Shown piece after piece: positions 7,955 through 18,055 of a stretch of 64,000 bases of DNA. Each line of letters begins with the position of its first letter. The stretch's first letter is position 1. A model generated the notes under the pieces. That model made no database searches, was not told where the DNA came from, and was given only the letters and a program-made list of their open reading frames with translations. Source of the stretch: Corynebacterium pacaense (GTDB lineage Bacteria; Actinomycetota; Actinomycetes; Mycobacteriales; Mycobacteriaceae); assembly GCF_900169525.1 (NCBI RefSeq), contig NZ_LT821239.1:62001-126000 (forward strand). Direction: 5' to 3'. The position numbers and the translations under genes are program-made.

Positions 7955-8794
7955 CTAGCTCAGGCGGGTCATTTCCACGGAAACGAACATCCCCGAACGG
8001 GCCTGACCTGTGAACATCCCGCGCAGCGGTGCCACATCGGAGTACTCCCGCCCCTGCCCCACCATCACATGGAGTTCGCCCGGAACCAGATCGTTGGTGG
8101 GATCGTAGCTGAACCAGTCGCCGTTGAACCACTGCACCCAGGCGTGGGACTCGCCCCTCACCGGCTCACCCACCGCGGCCTGGCTATCGGGAAGAATATA
8201 GCCGGAGACGTACCGTGCGGGGATGCCGAGAAGCCGTAGGGCCCCGATCATCAGGTGGGAGAAGTCCTGGCAGACTCCCTTCCTGCTGTCCCAGGCTTCC
8301 TGCGCCCTCGCGGTGACCTCGGTGGATCCGCTCTCATAGTTCATCTCCTCATGGATGAGCGTGCCCACGGCCAGGGCGATCTCATCGACCTGCCCGCCGC
8401 CGGCGGCGATCTCAACGACGCGGTCGCCGAGGTCCTCCCCCGGTGACACCGCCGGGGTCAGTTCCAGATACTCGTTCCAGCGGTCGGAGTAGCGGCCCAC
8501 CTCATCCAGGCGCAACTGTGTCCGCCTTGCAGGGATGGAATCCACGTCCACGCAGGTGTTGACGGTGACGGTGAGCCTGTCATGCGGTTCATGCAGCTCA
8601 AAGGCGGTGACATTGGTGCCCCAGTAGTCAATGTAGGAATAGGACCATGGCTTGGGTTCAATCTTCAGCTGCCTCTCGCGGATCAGCTGCTGGGGCGTGT
8701 AGAGGGGACTCATCCGGATTTCATTGAAGGAATCGGTCACGCTGGATGAGTAGCTGAAACCGGTGGTGTGTGTGATCTGAAGTGTCGTGGTCAT
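7955..8794 (-). CDS. Transglutaminase-like cysteine peptidase-fold protein
   Basis: About 279 residues; the ATG at 8794 is preferred because GGGGAAA lies 6-10 bp upstream, although an earlier in-frame ATG exists at 8821. An N-terminal beta-rich domain (TTLQITHTTGFSYSSSVTDS) is followed by the transglutaminase core. The catalytic Cys is in GVCQDFSHLMIGALRLLGIPARYVSGY, the His in GESHAWVQWF and the Asp in WFSYDPTNDL. It is the third gene of a three-gene operon with an ATP-grasp ligase and an alpha-E protein, a conserved combination in actinobacteria and proteobacteria. Comparative genomics has proposed such sets make and remove a peptide or amide tag; no substrate is established. Confidence 0.9.
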   Translation of the reverse strand: MTTTLQITHTTGFSYSSSVTDSFNEIRMSPLYTPQQLIRERQLKIEPKPWSYSYIDYWGTNVTAFELHEPHDRLTVTVNTCVDVDSIPARRTQLRLDEVGRYSDRWNEYLELTPAVSPGEDLGDRVVEIAAGGGQVDEIALAVGTLIHEEMNYESGSTEVTARAQEAWDSRKGVCQDFSHLMIGALRLLGIPARYVSGYILPDSQAAVGEPVRGESHAWVQWFNGDWFSYDPTNDLVPGELHVMVGQGREYSDVAPLRGMFTGQARSGMFVSVEMTRLS

Positions 8795-8805
8795 GACGGT
8801 TTCCC

Positions 8806-9710
8806 CTAACGTTCGTGCCATTGTGAGGACAAGGTGGCCTCGAAGTAGTTCGACGTCAGCGCCTCTGTCGCGCGGACCCCCGTCTGCTGGATCTCGAGGG
8901 TGATCTGATCGAGGGAATCGAGGCTGTCCTCGACGGTCGCGTACTGGATTCGTGCGCGCAGCTGTCCGAGCTGGCGGATCGCCTCATCCTCCAGCGCGCG
9001 GGACTGCCTGTCCACGACGAGGCTGTCCAGGCACGCCAGCGCCTCGGTGAGGCAGTAGTAGATCGACCGCGGCGACATCGGATCGCGGAGGATGAAGTCG
9101 ACGGCGGCGGAGAGCGTGTCCTCACGGCCCCTGGCCATGACAAATGACTGCTGGGCGCCGCAGGCCTGAAGCAGAAGATGGTGGTGGGCGGGGAAGGGGG
9201 GCGCGACGACGGTGGAATGGAGCACCCTGGCGGTCATGTCCATCCGCTCGATCAGCCTTCCGAGCTGGAGGAAGTGCCACGCCTGATCCCGGGGCATGGT
9301 CGCCGCAAGCGTACCGATGATCATCGAGCAGGAGTCCCTGACCTCGCGGCAGGCCAGTGGAGGACGCACCAGCGCCAACCTCCCGGAGGTGGCCTTGCGG
9401 TAGGAGCGGTTGATCGCCTCCCAGGTGGACATGGACAGAATCTCCCGCGCCCGTCGGGCACTTCCCCGGCAGTTGCTCAGGGCCGTGACCATGGAGTATG
9501 GGGAGGTTTCGTCGATTCCAAGCACGGCCCAGGCCTCCCGTGGACCCGATCCCGAGTCCACGGGATTGCCCATGGCACGGCACAGTTCCGTACTGAATGA
9601 GACGGCATCGGCCTCCGTGCCCAGTTCGAGGTTGACGGTAAGCACCCGCGCCTGGTCATCGGCACGCTCGACATAGCGGCCGATCCAGAACATCGATTCT
9701 GCGATTCTGC

Positions 9711-9717
<7 letters not shown>
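8806..9717 (-). CDS. Alpha-E domain-containing protein
   Basis: About 303 residues, starting at ATG 9717 inside the last codons of the ATP-grasp gene (7-bp overlap). The N-terminus MLSRIAESMFWIGRYVERAD is the diagnostic start of the alpha-E family, a nearly all-helical Glu-rich domain. Further family blocks are WEAINRSYRK, RDQAWHFLQLGRLIERMDMTARVL and SRALEDEAIRQLGQLRARI. Its function is unknown; it is invariably paired with circularly permuted ATP-grasp and transglutaminase genes, as here, and probably acts in the same complex. The stop is 11 bp from the transglutaminase start. Confidence 0.92.
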
Positions 9718-11315
<1,598 letters not shown>

Positions 11316-11321
11316 ACGCAC

Positions 11322-11327
11322 AGCATA
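11322..11327 (-). promoter_or_regulatory. -10 element for a leaderless ATP-grasp operon transcript
   Basis: TATGCT on the minus strand fits the corynebacterial -10 consensus. Six bases separate it from the ATG at 11315, so transcription would start on the A of the start codon. No good -35 hexamer is seen, which is common for corynebacterial promoters. Leaderless mRNAs are frequent in this genus. Confidence 0.5.
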
Positions 11328-11370
11328 ACCCAGATACCTGTAGAACTATAGAAAAATGGAGGGCTTTCCC

Positions 11371-12498
11371 TCAGTTATCGTGGCGCGGTTCCCCCTCGAC
11401 CTGACCGACCAGGCCGAGCAGGAGCCTCTCCACCTCCCGGCCGGCGGTGTCCCAGGAGTAGCCGGCGGCGCGTTGAGCCGCCCGCCCACCGAGAGCGCTG
11501 CGCAGAGCGGCGTCGTCAAGCAACCGGCGGGTCGCCGCAATCAACCCGGCCTCGGTGTCCACGAGGATTCCCGTTTCATTGTCGATCACCGAATCACGCA
11601 GCCCCCCCGAGCCGCGGTAGCCGATGGTGGGCACGCCGTGCTGGGCCGCCTCCGTAACGGCCAGACCCCAGCCCTCCTTACGCGAGGGCATGAGATGGAT
11701 GACCGCCCGTGCCAGCAAGGCGTGCTTGTGATCCTCGGCGACCTGCCCGTGGAACACCACGCGATCCCGGACGCCGAGGCGGTCCGCGTACTCCACCAGC
11801 CGATCCTCCCACCAGCCGCTGCCGACGACATCGAGCACGACACCGTCGATCGCCGCGACGACATCCATGGCGTGCTCTATCTGCTTGTGAGGCACCAGAC
11901 GGGAGAGGGTGACCAGGTGCACACCCCGGTCGTCGAGACGCGGCACCTGCGCGGGCACCGGATCGACACCGTTGCGGATGATGTGGATGCGCTCCCGGTC
12001 CACACCGAGGCCGACCAGCTCCTCGGCGCTCGGTGTGGAGACCGTGATATAGGGGGAGAAACGGTAGGCGCGCGGTGCGACCCTGCTCTCCAGGAACCAT
12101 CCGAGCGGGGCCAGCACCGGCCCCACCACCGGCCACTGCTCACGGTGGCAGTGGTGGGTGAGCAGGACCGTGGGCCTGCCGGAGAAGAAGCGGCCGAAGA
12201 AGGGGATACCGTTCTGCGTATCGACGACCACGTCCACACCACCGAGGGTCCCCCGCCCGGCCCGGCCGAGCAGCATCGCGGCCCACGCCTTCGGATACAC
12301 CGTGAACTTTCCGCCGCTGCGCGAGTAGCGCACGCCCCCGCGCACCGATCGACGCGGTGCGTCGGTATGCCCCGCGGTCCGGTAGATCACCTCATGGCCC
12401 CGGCGCGCGAGATACTCACCCACCCGCTCAAGGTAGCGTTCGCTGCCGCCGCCCTGCGGATGAGTGGTGTCGCGCCAGCACAGGAGAAGGATCTTCAT
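11371..12498 (-). CDS. GT4 family glycosyltransferase (Rv0225-like)
   Basis: 375 residues with a GT-B fold. The N-terminal domain starts MKILLLCWRDTTHPQGGGSERYLERVGEYLARRGHEV, with a glycine-rich acceptor loop. The C-terminal nucleotide-sugar domain has HLVTLSRLVPHKQIEHAMD (residues about 205-225), VVGSGWWEDRL and the E-x7-E type motif in PSRKEGWGLAVTEAAQHGVPTIGY. Position between the ATP-grasp operon and the MtrP-like methyltransferase matches Rv0225, next to the trehalose mycolate export genes. Donor and acceptor cannot be deduced. It is divergent from the 12587 gene, with about 90 bp between the starts. Confidence 0.88.
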   Translation of the reverse strand: MKILLLCWRDTTHPQGGGSERYLERVGEYLARRGHEVIYRTAGHTDAPRRSVRGGVRYSRSGGKFTVYPKAWAAMLLGRAGRGTLGGVDVVVDTQNGIPFFGRFFSGRPTVLLTHHCHREQWPVVGPVLAPLGWFLESRVAPRAYRFSPYITVSTPSAEELVGLGVDRERIHIIRNGVDPVPAQVPRLDDRGVHLVTLSRLVPHKQIEHAMDVVAAIDGVVLDVVGSGWWEDRLVEYADRLGVRDRVVFHGQVAEDHKHALLARAVIHLMPSRKEGWGLAVTEAAQHGVPTIGYRGSGGLRDSVIDNETGILVDTEAGLIAATRRLLDDAALRSALGGRAAQRAAGYSWDTAGREVERLLLGLVGQVEGEPRHDN

Positions 12499-12586
12499 AG
12501 CGGCCTCAGTCTAGCCGAGTCATCCTCCCGCCCCGAGATCCTGATCCTGGGCGTCGGGGCCGCGGGGTCGAAATCAAGGGGTCATA

Positions 12587-13177
12587 ATGGAGACCATGAG
12601 TTCCACTGATTCCACCCTGGTCCTGTTCTCCCCCACCGGCCGGTCCCCGGAGGAGATCCGCAACCTGCTTGTCAGCCTCGCCGACGAGGACGGGTTCACC
12701 CTCCCCGGTGCACCGGTCGCCGCAGGTCACGGCGCGGTGCTCTCGGTGCCCGAGGATGAACTCAACGATCTGCTCGCCTGGCTCGATGATGTTGCTCTCG
12801 CCGAGGGCCTGGGGGTGCGTCTGGATGGCGCGACGCTGCGCTTCGGGGATGAGGACGTCGCGTTCACGGTGGGGGTCCGCGGCGAGGACGACGCCCGTCT
12901 GGGGGCCTCCCGCTTCGGCATCGAACCGACACTGAACTCACTGGAGACCGCGGAGGATTTCATCACCGTCACGCGCTTCACCATCGATGATCCCGCCAAT
13001 GAGGAGGATTTCATCACCGCACGTCCGCTCACCGGACTCGACGCGATGACGCTGGAGCTCGGGCGCGCCGGCGAGCACTCCACCACCATCGTCGCCGATG
13101 CCGGACGCGCGGCGACCGTGGTGCTGCGCTGGATGAACGGCGAGGATCTCAGCGATCTGGATTGGACCAGGAGTTGA
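12587..13177 (+). CDS. Conserved corynebacterial hypothetical protein
   Basis: 196 residues from the ATG at 12587 (AGGGG five bases upstream); an ATG at 12596 would give 193. It is acidic, without membrane helices or signal peptide, and I do not recognise a domain. The sequence alternates strand-like segments (STLVLFSPTG, HGAVLSVPED, TLRFGDEDVAFTVGV) with acidic loops. Its 3' end overlaps the start of the mtrP-like gene, so the two are translationally coupled, which ties it by context to trehalose mycolate metabolism. Confidence 0.7.
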   Translation: METMSSTDSTLVLFSPTGRSPEEIRNLLVSLADEDGFTLPGAPVAAGHGAVLSVPEDELNDLLAWLDDVALAEGLGVRLDGATLRFGDEDVAFTVGVRGEDDARLGASRFGIEPTLNSLETAEDFITVTRFTIDDPANEEDFITARPLTGLDAMTLELGRAGEHSTTIVADAGRAATVVLRWMNGEDLSDLDWTRS

Positions 13178-13947
13178 TCCACACCCGCCGCCTGGCAACG
13201 CTGTCCCGCTCGATCGGCCTGCTCCGCGACTTCCGCTATGAACAGACCCGGCCGGACATCTTCTACGGCAACCTCGCCGCCGACACCGCCCTGCTTATCG
13301 ACGCCGCCCTCACCGACACCACCGGACGCGGCCTGGCGGGGCGTTCAGTGCTCGACGTCGGTGGTGGCCCCGGCTACTTCGCGGAGGCCTTCGGGCGGGC
13401 GGGTGCGTACTACACCTCGGTCGAACCGGACGTGGGCGAGATGGCGGCGGCGGGGATCGAGGTGAATGCCTCGGTGCGCGGATCCGGTGAGGATCTGCCG
13501 TTTATGGAGGACAGCTTCGATGTCGTCTACTCGAGCAACGTCGCCGAGCACATCCCGGACCCCTGGCGCATGGGAGAGGAGATGCTGCGCGTCGCCCGGC
13601 CCGGTGGCATGGTGCTTCTCAGCTACACCATCTGGCTCGGCCCCTTCGGCGGGCACGAAACCGGGATGTGGCAGCACTACATCGGCGGTGACTTCGCGCG
13701 GAACCGCTATCAGCGCAGGCACGGGCACCCGCCGAAGAACGTCTACGGACACTCGCTGTTTGCGGTCTCCTGCGCGGAGGGACTTCGCTGGGCGGACACC
13801 GTGGCCGATGCTGAGCTGGTTACGGCCTTCCCGCGCTATCACCCGCAATGGGCGTGGTGGATGGTCAGGGTGCCGCTGCTTCGCGAGTTCCTGGTGAGCA
13901 ACCTGGTTGTCGTGCTCCGCAAACGACGGGACTCCCGCCGGCCGTAG
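13162..13947 (+). CDS. mtrP: Class I SAM-dependent methyltransferase, MtrP-like
   Basis: 261 residues counted from TTG 13162; another TTG at 13174 overlaps the previous stop by 4 bp (TTGA), and an AGGAG lies directly before it, so the start is uncertain. The SAM-binding fold is clear: motif I VLDVGGGPGYFAEAFGRAG (residues about 58-76), the acidic end of beta-2 in YTSVEPDVGEM, motif II FMEDSFDVVYSSNVAEHIPDPW and motif III EEMLRVARPGGMVLLSY. Neighbours match Rv0224c and C. glutamicum MtrP, a methyltransferase needed for normal transport of trehalose mycolates. The symbol rests on domain plus synteny. Confidence 0.8.
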   Translation: MDQELIHTRRLATLSRSIGLLRDFRYEQTRPDIFYGNLAADTALLIDAALTDTTGRGLAGRSVLDVGGGPGYFAEAFGRAGAYYTSVEPDVGEMAAAGIEVNASVRGSGEDLPFMEDSFDVVYSSNVAEHIPDPWRMGEEMLRVARPGGMVLLSYTIWLGPFGGHETGMWQHYIGGDFARNRYQRRHGHPPKNVYGHSLFAVSCAEGLRWADTVADAELVTAFPRYHPQWAWWMVRVPLLREFLVSNLVVVLRKRRDSRRP

Positions 13948-13957
13948 CCGTCGGGAG
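13932..13957. terminator. GC-rich hairpin between convergent mtrP and pckG
   Basis: Inverted repeat CTCCCGCCGGC / GCCGTCGGGAG with one mismatch and a 4-base loop, overlapping the methyltransferase stop codon and ending 18 bp before the pckG stop. No T-run follows on either strand, so efficiency is uncertain, but it is the only strong stem in the 28-bp convergent gap. Confidence 0.45.
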
Positions 13958-13975
13958 CCGAGGTGGCCGCCGCTG

Positions 13976-15808
13976 CTAGGCGGTGGCGGCCCGGATGCGC
14001 TTCTTCAGTGCCTCGAACTGCTCATGAACCTCGGCGGGAACCCGGGGTCCGAGAAAGGTGAGGTACTCGGCGTTGTCGTCGAGATCGCGGGCCCAGTCGG
14101 AGGCGGGAGCGGTGAGCGCCTCCCGCACATCCTCGATCGGGGTGTCCAGGCCCTCGAGGTCCAGGTCCTCGGCGCGGGCGGTGTGGCCAACAACGGTCTC
14201 ATCCGCCTCGACGCGTCCCTCGATGCGGTCGATGACCCACTTGAGCACGCGGGAGTTGTCGCCGAATCCGGGCCACAGGAAGCGGCCGTCCTCGCCACGG
14301 CGGAACCAGTTGACCAGGAAGATCGCGGGCATCTTGTCCCCGCCCTTGTTCCCCATGTCGATCCAGTTCTGGAGGTACTCGCCGGCGTTGTAGCCGATGA
14401 AGGGCAGCATGGCCATCGGATCGTGGCGCAGCGCGCCGACGGTCGCCTCGGCCGAGGCCGCGGTCTGGCCGGAGGCGAGCAGTGAACCCACCATGGTGCC
14501 GTGCTCCCAGTCATAGGTCTGGGTGACCAGCGGGACGGTGTCGGGGCGGCGGCCGCCGAAGAGAATGGCGTCCAGCTTCACGCCCCTCCAGTCGTTGAAC
14601 TCCGGAGCCGCGGCCGGGGACTGCTCGATGGCGACGCAATAACGCGAGTTCGGATGTGCCGCCTTCTCACCGGACTCCGGGGTCCAGTCGTTGCCCTTCC
14701 AATCGATGAGGTGCTGATGATCGCCCTCGAGGCCCTCCCACCAGATATCGCCGTCATCGGTGAGCGCGACGTTGGTGAACAGGGTGTTTCCCGGTTCCAT
14801 GGTCTGCATGGCGATCGGGTTGGACGCATAGTTGGTGCCCGGCGCCACGCCGAAGAATCCATTCTCCGGGTTGACCGCGTGCAGATAGCCGTCCTCGCGA
14901 AACTTCAGCCATGCGATGTCGTCGCCGACGACCTCTGCCTTCCACCCGGGGATGGTGGGGGTGATCATGGCGAGATTGGTCTTGCCGCAGGCCGAGGGGA
15001 AGGCCGCCGCGATGTGGTAGGCCCTGCCCTCCGGGTTGATCAGCTTCAGGATGAGCATGTGCTCGGCCATCCAGCCCTCCTCACGGGCCATGACCGAGGC
15101 GATGCGCAGCGCGTAGCACTTCTTGGCCAGGATCGCGTTTCCGCCGTAGCCGGAACCGTAGGACCAGATCTCCTTGGTCTCGGGGAACTGGGTGATGTAC
15201 TTGGTGTCATTGCAGGGCCATGCGACATCCTCCTCGCCGGGCTCCAGGGGTGCTCCCACGGAGTGCAGGCAGCGGACGAAGGCGCCGTTCTCGCCGATCT
15301 TGTCCAGGGCGTCCTTTCCCATGCGGGTCATGATGCGCATCGACATGACCACGTACTCGGAGTCGGTGAGCTGAACACCGAGCTTGGGGTCCGGATCATC
15401 GATGGGTCCCATGCAGAAGGGCACCACGAACATGGTGCGGCCCTTCATTGAGCCTGCGTAGTGCTCGCGCATCTCCTCCTTCATGGCCGCCGGCGGTGCC
15501 CAGTTGTTGGTCGGGCCGGCGTCCTCCTCCTTTTCGGAGCAGATGAAGGTCCGGGATTCCACTCGCGCCACATCCGAGGGGTTGGAACGGGCGAGGTAGC
15601 TGTTCGGGCGCTTCTCCTCGTTGAGCTTGATGAGGGTACCTGCTTCGACGAGTTCTCCCGCAAGGCGATCCCATTCCTCCTGGGAGCCGTCCGCGAATAC
15701 AACTGCCTCCGGCTGAAACAGGTCGACCGCTTCCGCGATCCAGTTCAACAGTTCCTGATTCTTGGTCGGCGCCTCACCTTTAAGGCCCCTAATTGCAGCT
15801 GTGGTCAT
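13976..15808 (-). CDS. pckG: Phosphoenolpyruvate carboxykinase (GTP)
   Basis: 610 residues, the exact length of the C. glutamicum enzyme, to which it is highly similar from the first residues (MTTAAIRGL) to the end. It converts oxaloacetate plus GTP to PEP and CO2, the key gluconeogenic step. Visible family features are the PEPCK P-loop [13 protein letters not shown], the preceding kinase-1 region with [17 protein letters not shown], and [14 protein letters not shown]. The ATG at 15808 is chosen from the homologue's N-terminus and a GGAG six bases upstream; an in-frame extension to 15853 lacks a ribosome site. It faces a long regulatory region. Confidence 0.98.
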   Translation of the reverse strand: MTTAAIRGLKGEAPTKNQELLNWIAEAVDLFQPEAVVFADGSQEEWDRLAGELVEAGTLIKLNEEKRPNSYLARSNPSDVARVESRTFICSEKEEDAGPTNNWAPPAAMKEEMREHYAGSMKGRTMFVVPFCMGPIDDPDPKLGVQLTDSEYVVMSMRIMTRMGKDALDKIGENGAFVRCLHSVGAPLEPGEEDVAWPCNDTKYITQFPETKEIWSYGSGYGGNAILAKKCYALRIASVMAREEGWMAEHMLILKLINPEGRAYHIAAAFPSACGKTNLAMITPTIPGWKAEVVGDDIAWLKFREDGYLHAVNPENGFFGVAPGTNYASNPIAMQTMEPGNTLFTNVALTDDGDIWWEGLEGDHQHLIDWKGNDWTPESGEKAAHPNSRYCVAIEQSPAAAPEFNDWRGVKLDAILFGGRRPDTVPLVTQTYDWEHGTMVGSLLASGQTAASAEATVGALRHDPMAMLPFIGYNAGEYLQNWIDMGNKGGDKMPAIFLVNWFRRGEDGRFLWPGFGDNSRVLKWVIDRIEGRVEADETVVGHTARAEDLDLEGLDTPIEDVREALTAPASDWARDLDDNAEYLTFLGPRVPAEVHEQFEALKKRIRAATA

Positions 15809-16588
15809 CATTTCTCCAGACAATTTGACACTCGACAGAGTTCTCGCCTTCAAGCGTAGCTTTCAGACCCTGATCTGGTTAACGGCTTTGATGAGACGCG
15901 GGACACATTTGTCATTACCAGTCACCGTACCCCCTGTCCACACGGGTCCATGGACGGAAGGTACGCACTCCACGCTAGGGGAGATACCCCCAAACAGGGG
16001 TGAACCATGCCCACCCCCTCACACCCCACGGTCCCGTGGTCGACACATTCATCCACCGCCGAAAAAACCGGCACCACCCCGGAGGCTCCGCCCGACCGGC
16101 CCCCACCCGCAGCGGGCAACACCGCAGGAAGAGAGCCGGGTCACGGTTGAAAAGTCATCCCTTTCACTTCGCCGGACCTCTCGAACAACACGGACATTGC
16201 AACCCTGGATTCACGCCCGCACCACCGCCCCTGCGGACCGCGACGACGCCCGCCCGCCGGCCACCATCCATTCACCCGGACTTTGTTAAAACAACATCGG
16301 AACCCAGGGGAATTGTTAACTTTTCGGAATTGGCAACACCTCCGCCTGGAGGGGAATTCATACCCAGTCACCCAACTGGTACTACCCAGTTGAAGGAATT
16401 AACAAGCTTAGCCGGGCGGGAATATCCGCCATGCACTATTTAACTCTCCCCGGCCGGCGTGCGGTCGGTGCGACACCCCTCCCGCCCGTCGTCACGCAAC
16501 TCCCCGGGCCCGGTGCATCCGCCCGCATCCGTACACGGCCGTGGCCCGGGATGGCGCCGTATTGAAGTTTGACGGCTGAACAGGAAAA
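15809..16588. other. Long regulatory region between divergent pckG and trmB
   Basis: 780 bp without a convincing gene. For pckG, a possible promoter on the minus strand is TTAACC (15877-15882) and TACGCT (15853-15858) with 18-bp spacing. Upstream are C/G runs resembling RamA half sites: ACCCCCT at 15929-15935, ACCCCCA at 15986-15992 and AGGGGT at 15996-16001, the last two facing each other. Nearer trmB is an inverted repeat CAACTGG / CCAGTTG (16373-16379 and 16386-16392) beside an AT-rich stretch. Open frames across the region have no ribosome sites or protein-like composition. Confidence 0.45.
16373..16392. promoter_or_regulatory. Inverted repeat, possible operator upstream of trmB
   Basis: CAACTGG, six bases, CCAGTTG: perfect 7-bp arms, 197 bp before the trmB start in an AT-rich pocket. 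No regulator is recognised for it. Confidence 0.35.
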
Positions 16589-17362
16589 ATGAAGATAATG
16601 TCTATCTCCGATATCCCTGAAAGCAAGATCGGCGAGCTCCCCGCTGGCCGCCCACCGCAGTCCGAGTTCAGCGACGGCCTCGACTACCCCAGGCTGGGGA
16701 GCGTGACCTTCCGTCGCGGCACGCTGACCGAGAACCAGCAGGCCATGTGGAATGAGCACTGGCCCGAACTCGGTCGCGTTCTCGGGGATCAACTGATCGA
16801 CCTCGATGACTGGTTCGGACGCGAGGGCGCCCGCACCATCGTCGAGATCGGATCGGGGACCGGCACCTCGACGGCCGCGATGGCGCCCCTGGAACCCGAT
16901 GCCAATATCATCGCCATCGAACTCTACAAACCCGGACTGGCGAAACTGATGGGTGCCGTCATCCGCGGCGGGATCGACAACGTCCGCATGATCCGAGGTG
17001 ACGGCATCGAGGTACTCAACCGGATGTTCGCCGATGCGTCCCTCGACGGTGTCCGCATCTTCTTCCCCGATCCCTGGCCGAAGGCCCGTCACAATAAGCG
17101 GCGCATCATCCAGTCCGGTCCGCTGAACCTCATCGCCCGTAAGCTCAAACCGGGAGGCGTTCTCCACGTGGCCACCGACCACGCGGACTACGCTGAATGG
17201 ATCAATGAGCTCGTGGAGGTCGAACCGCTCCTCGAGTACCGGGGCTGGCCGTGGGCGGACTGCCCGCAGCTGACCGACCGCCAGGTGATCACCAAATTTG
17301 AGGGCAAGGGTCTGGACAAGGACCATGTCATCACCGAGTATCTGTGGCAACGGAGAAACTAA
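16589..17362 (+). CDS. trmB: tRNA (guanine-N7)-methyltransferase
   Basis: 257 residues. TrmB transfers a methyl group from SAM to G46 of tRNAs. Motif I is [16 protein letters not shown] (residues about 84-99), the acidic beta-2 end is [12 protein letters not shown], and the family-specific motif [18 protein letters not shown] is present at about 150-167. The substrate-recognition block [21 protein letters not shown] and the C-terminal T-x-FE-like segment ([11 protein letters not shown]) complete the family pattern. ATG 16589 follows AGGA by three bases; ATG 16598 is an alternative. Order trmB - NYN - mmpL3 is the same as Rv0208c-Rv0206c. Confidence 0.95.
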   Translation: MKIMSISDIPESKIGELPAGRPPQSEFSDGLDYPRLGSVTFRRGTLTENQQAMWNEHWPELGRVLGDQLIDLDDWFGREGARTIVEIGSGTGTSTAAMAPLEPDANIIAIELYKPGLAKLMGAVIRGGIDNVRMIRGDGIEVLNRMFADASLDGVRIFFPDPWPKARHNKRRIIQSGPLNLIARKLKPGGVLHVATDHADYAEWINELVEVEPLLEYRGWPWADCPQLTDRQVITKFEGKGLDKDHVITEYLWQRRN

Positions 17363-18048
17363 TGGCTGACGTTCACGAAACCGTTCACGGTTACTCGCAC
17401 TCCGATCCCGCGGGACCGGAGAACCTGCTGCTGGTGTGGGACGCACCGAACCTCGACATGGGATTGGGTGCCATCCTCGGTGGCCGCCCCACGGCGGCCT
17501 ACCGACCGCGTTTCGACGCCATCGGCAAGTGGTTGCTCGCCCGTGCGGGCAGGCGCGCCCACGAACTGGGCCGCCACATCGAACCGGAGGCGACGGTGTT
17601 CACCAACATCGCCGCAGGCGGCGCCGATGTGGTCCGGCCCTGGGTGGAGGCGCTGCGCAACGTCGGTTTCGCCGTCTTCGCCAAGCCGAAGATCGGCGAG
17701 GATTCCGATGTCGACATCGACATGATCAACCACATTCGCCGACGATTCGATGAAGGGGTCCTGCGCGGGGTGGTGGTCGCCAGCGCCGATGGCCAGAACT
17801 TCCGCGACACACTCGAGGAACTGGTGGCGCAGGGCGTCCCCGCCACCGTCATCGGTTTCCACGAGCACGCCTCCTGGGCGGTGGCGAACCCGGACATCGA
17901 GTTCGTCGATCTCGAGGAGATCCCCGGGGTCTTCCGTGAGCCGCTGCCGCGTGTCAGCCTGGACAACCTCCCGGACAGCGGTGCCTGGCTCCAGCCCTTC
18001 CGCCCGCTGTCCGCCCTCCTGCCCAACCGCAACCCTTCCCAGGAGTAA
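17362..18048 (+). CDS. NYN-domain (PIN-like) protein, Rv0207c-like
   Basis: 228 residues from the ATG at 17362, which shares a base with the trmB stop (TAATG) and has GGAGA ten bases upstream. The NYN/PIN-like fold is suggested by LLLVWDAPNLDMGLGAILGG near residue 22, with an Asp early as in NYN nucleases, by DVDIDMINHIRRRF, and by GVVVASADGQNFRDTLEELVAQGVPATVIGF, which carries the Asp of the second strand. Its mycobacterial counterpart Rv0207c always sits beside mmpL3, yet RNA or mycolate links are unproven. The MmpL3-like gene begins 8 bp downstream. Confidence 0.82.
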   Translation: MADVHETVHGYSHSDPAGPENLLLVWDAPNLDMGLGAILGGRPTAAYRPRFDAIGKWLLARAGRRAHELGRHIEPEATVFTNIAAGGADVVRPWVEALRNVGFAVFAKPKIGEDSDVDIDMINHIRRRFDEGVLRGVVVASADGQNFRDTLEELVAQGVPATVIGFHEHASWAVANPDIEFVDLEEIPGVFREPLPRVSLDNLPDSGAWLQPFRPLSALLPNRNPSQE

Positions 18049-18055
18049 TGCACCC

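Noticed and set aside
7738..8013. A 91-codon frame in the GNAT-transglutaminase gap
   Set aside because: No ribosome site, runs into the antisense strand of the transglutaminase gene, and has Pro/Arg/Ser-rich shadow-like composition.
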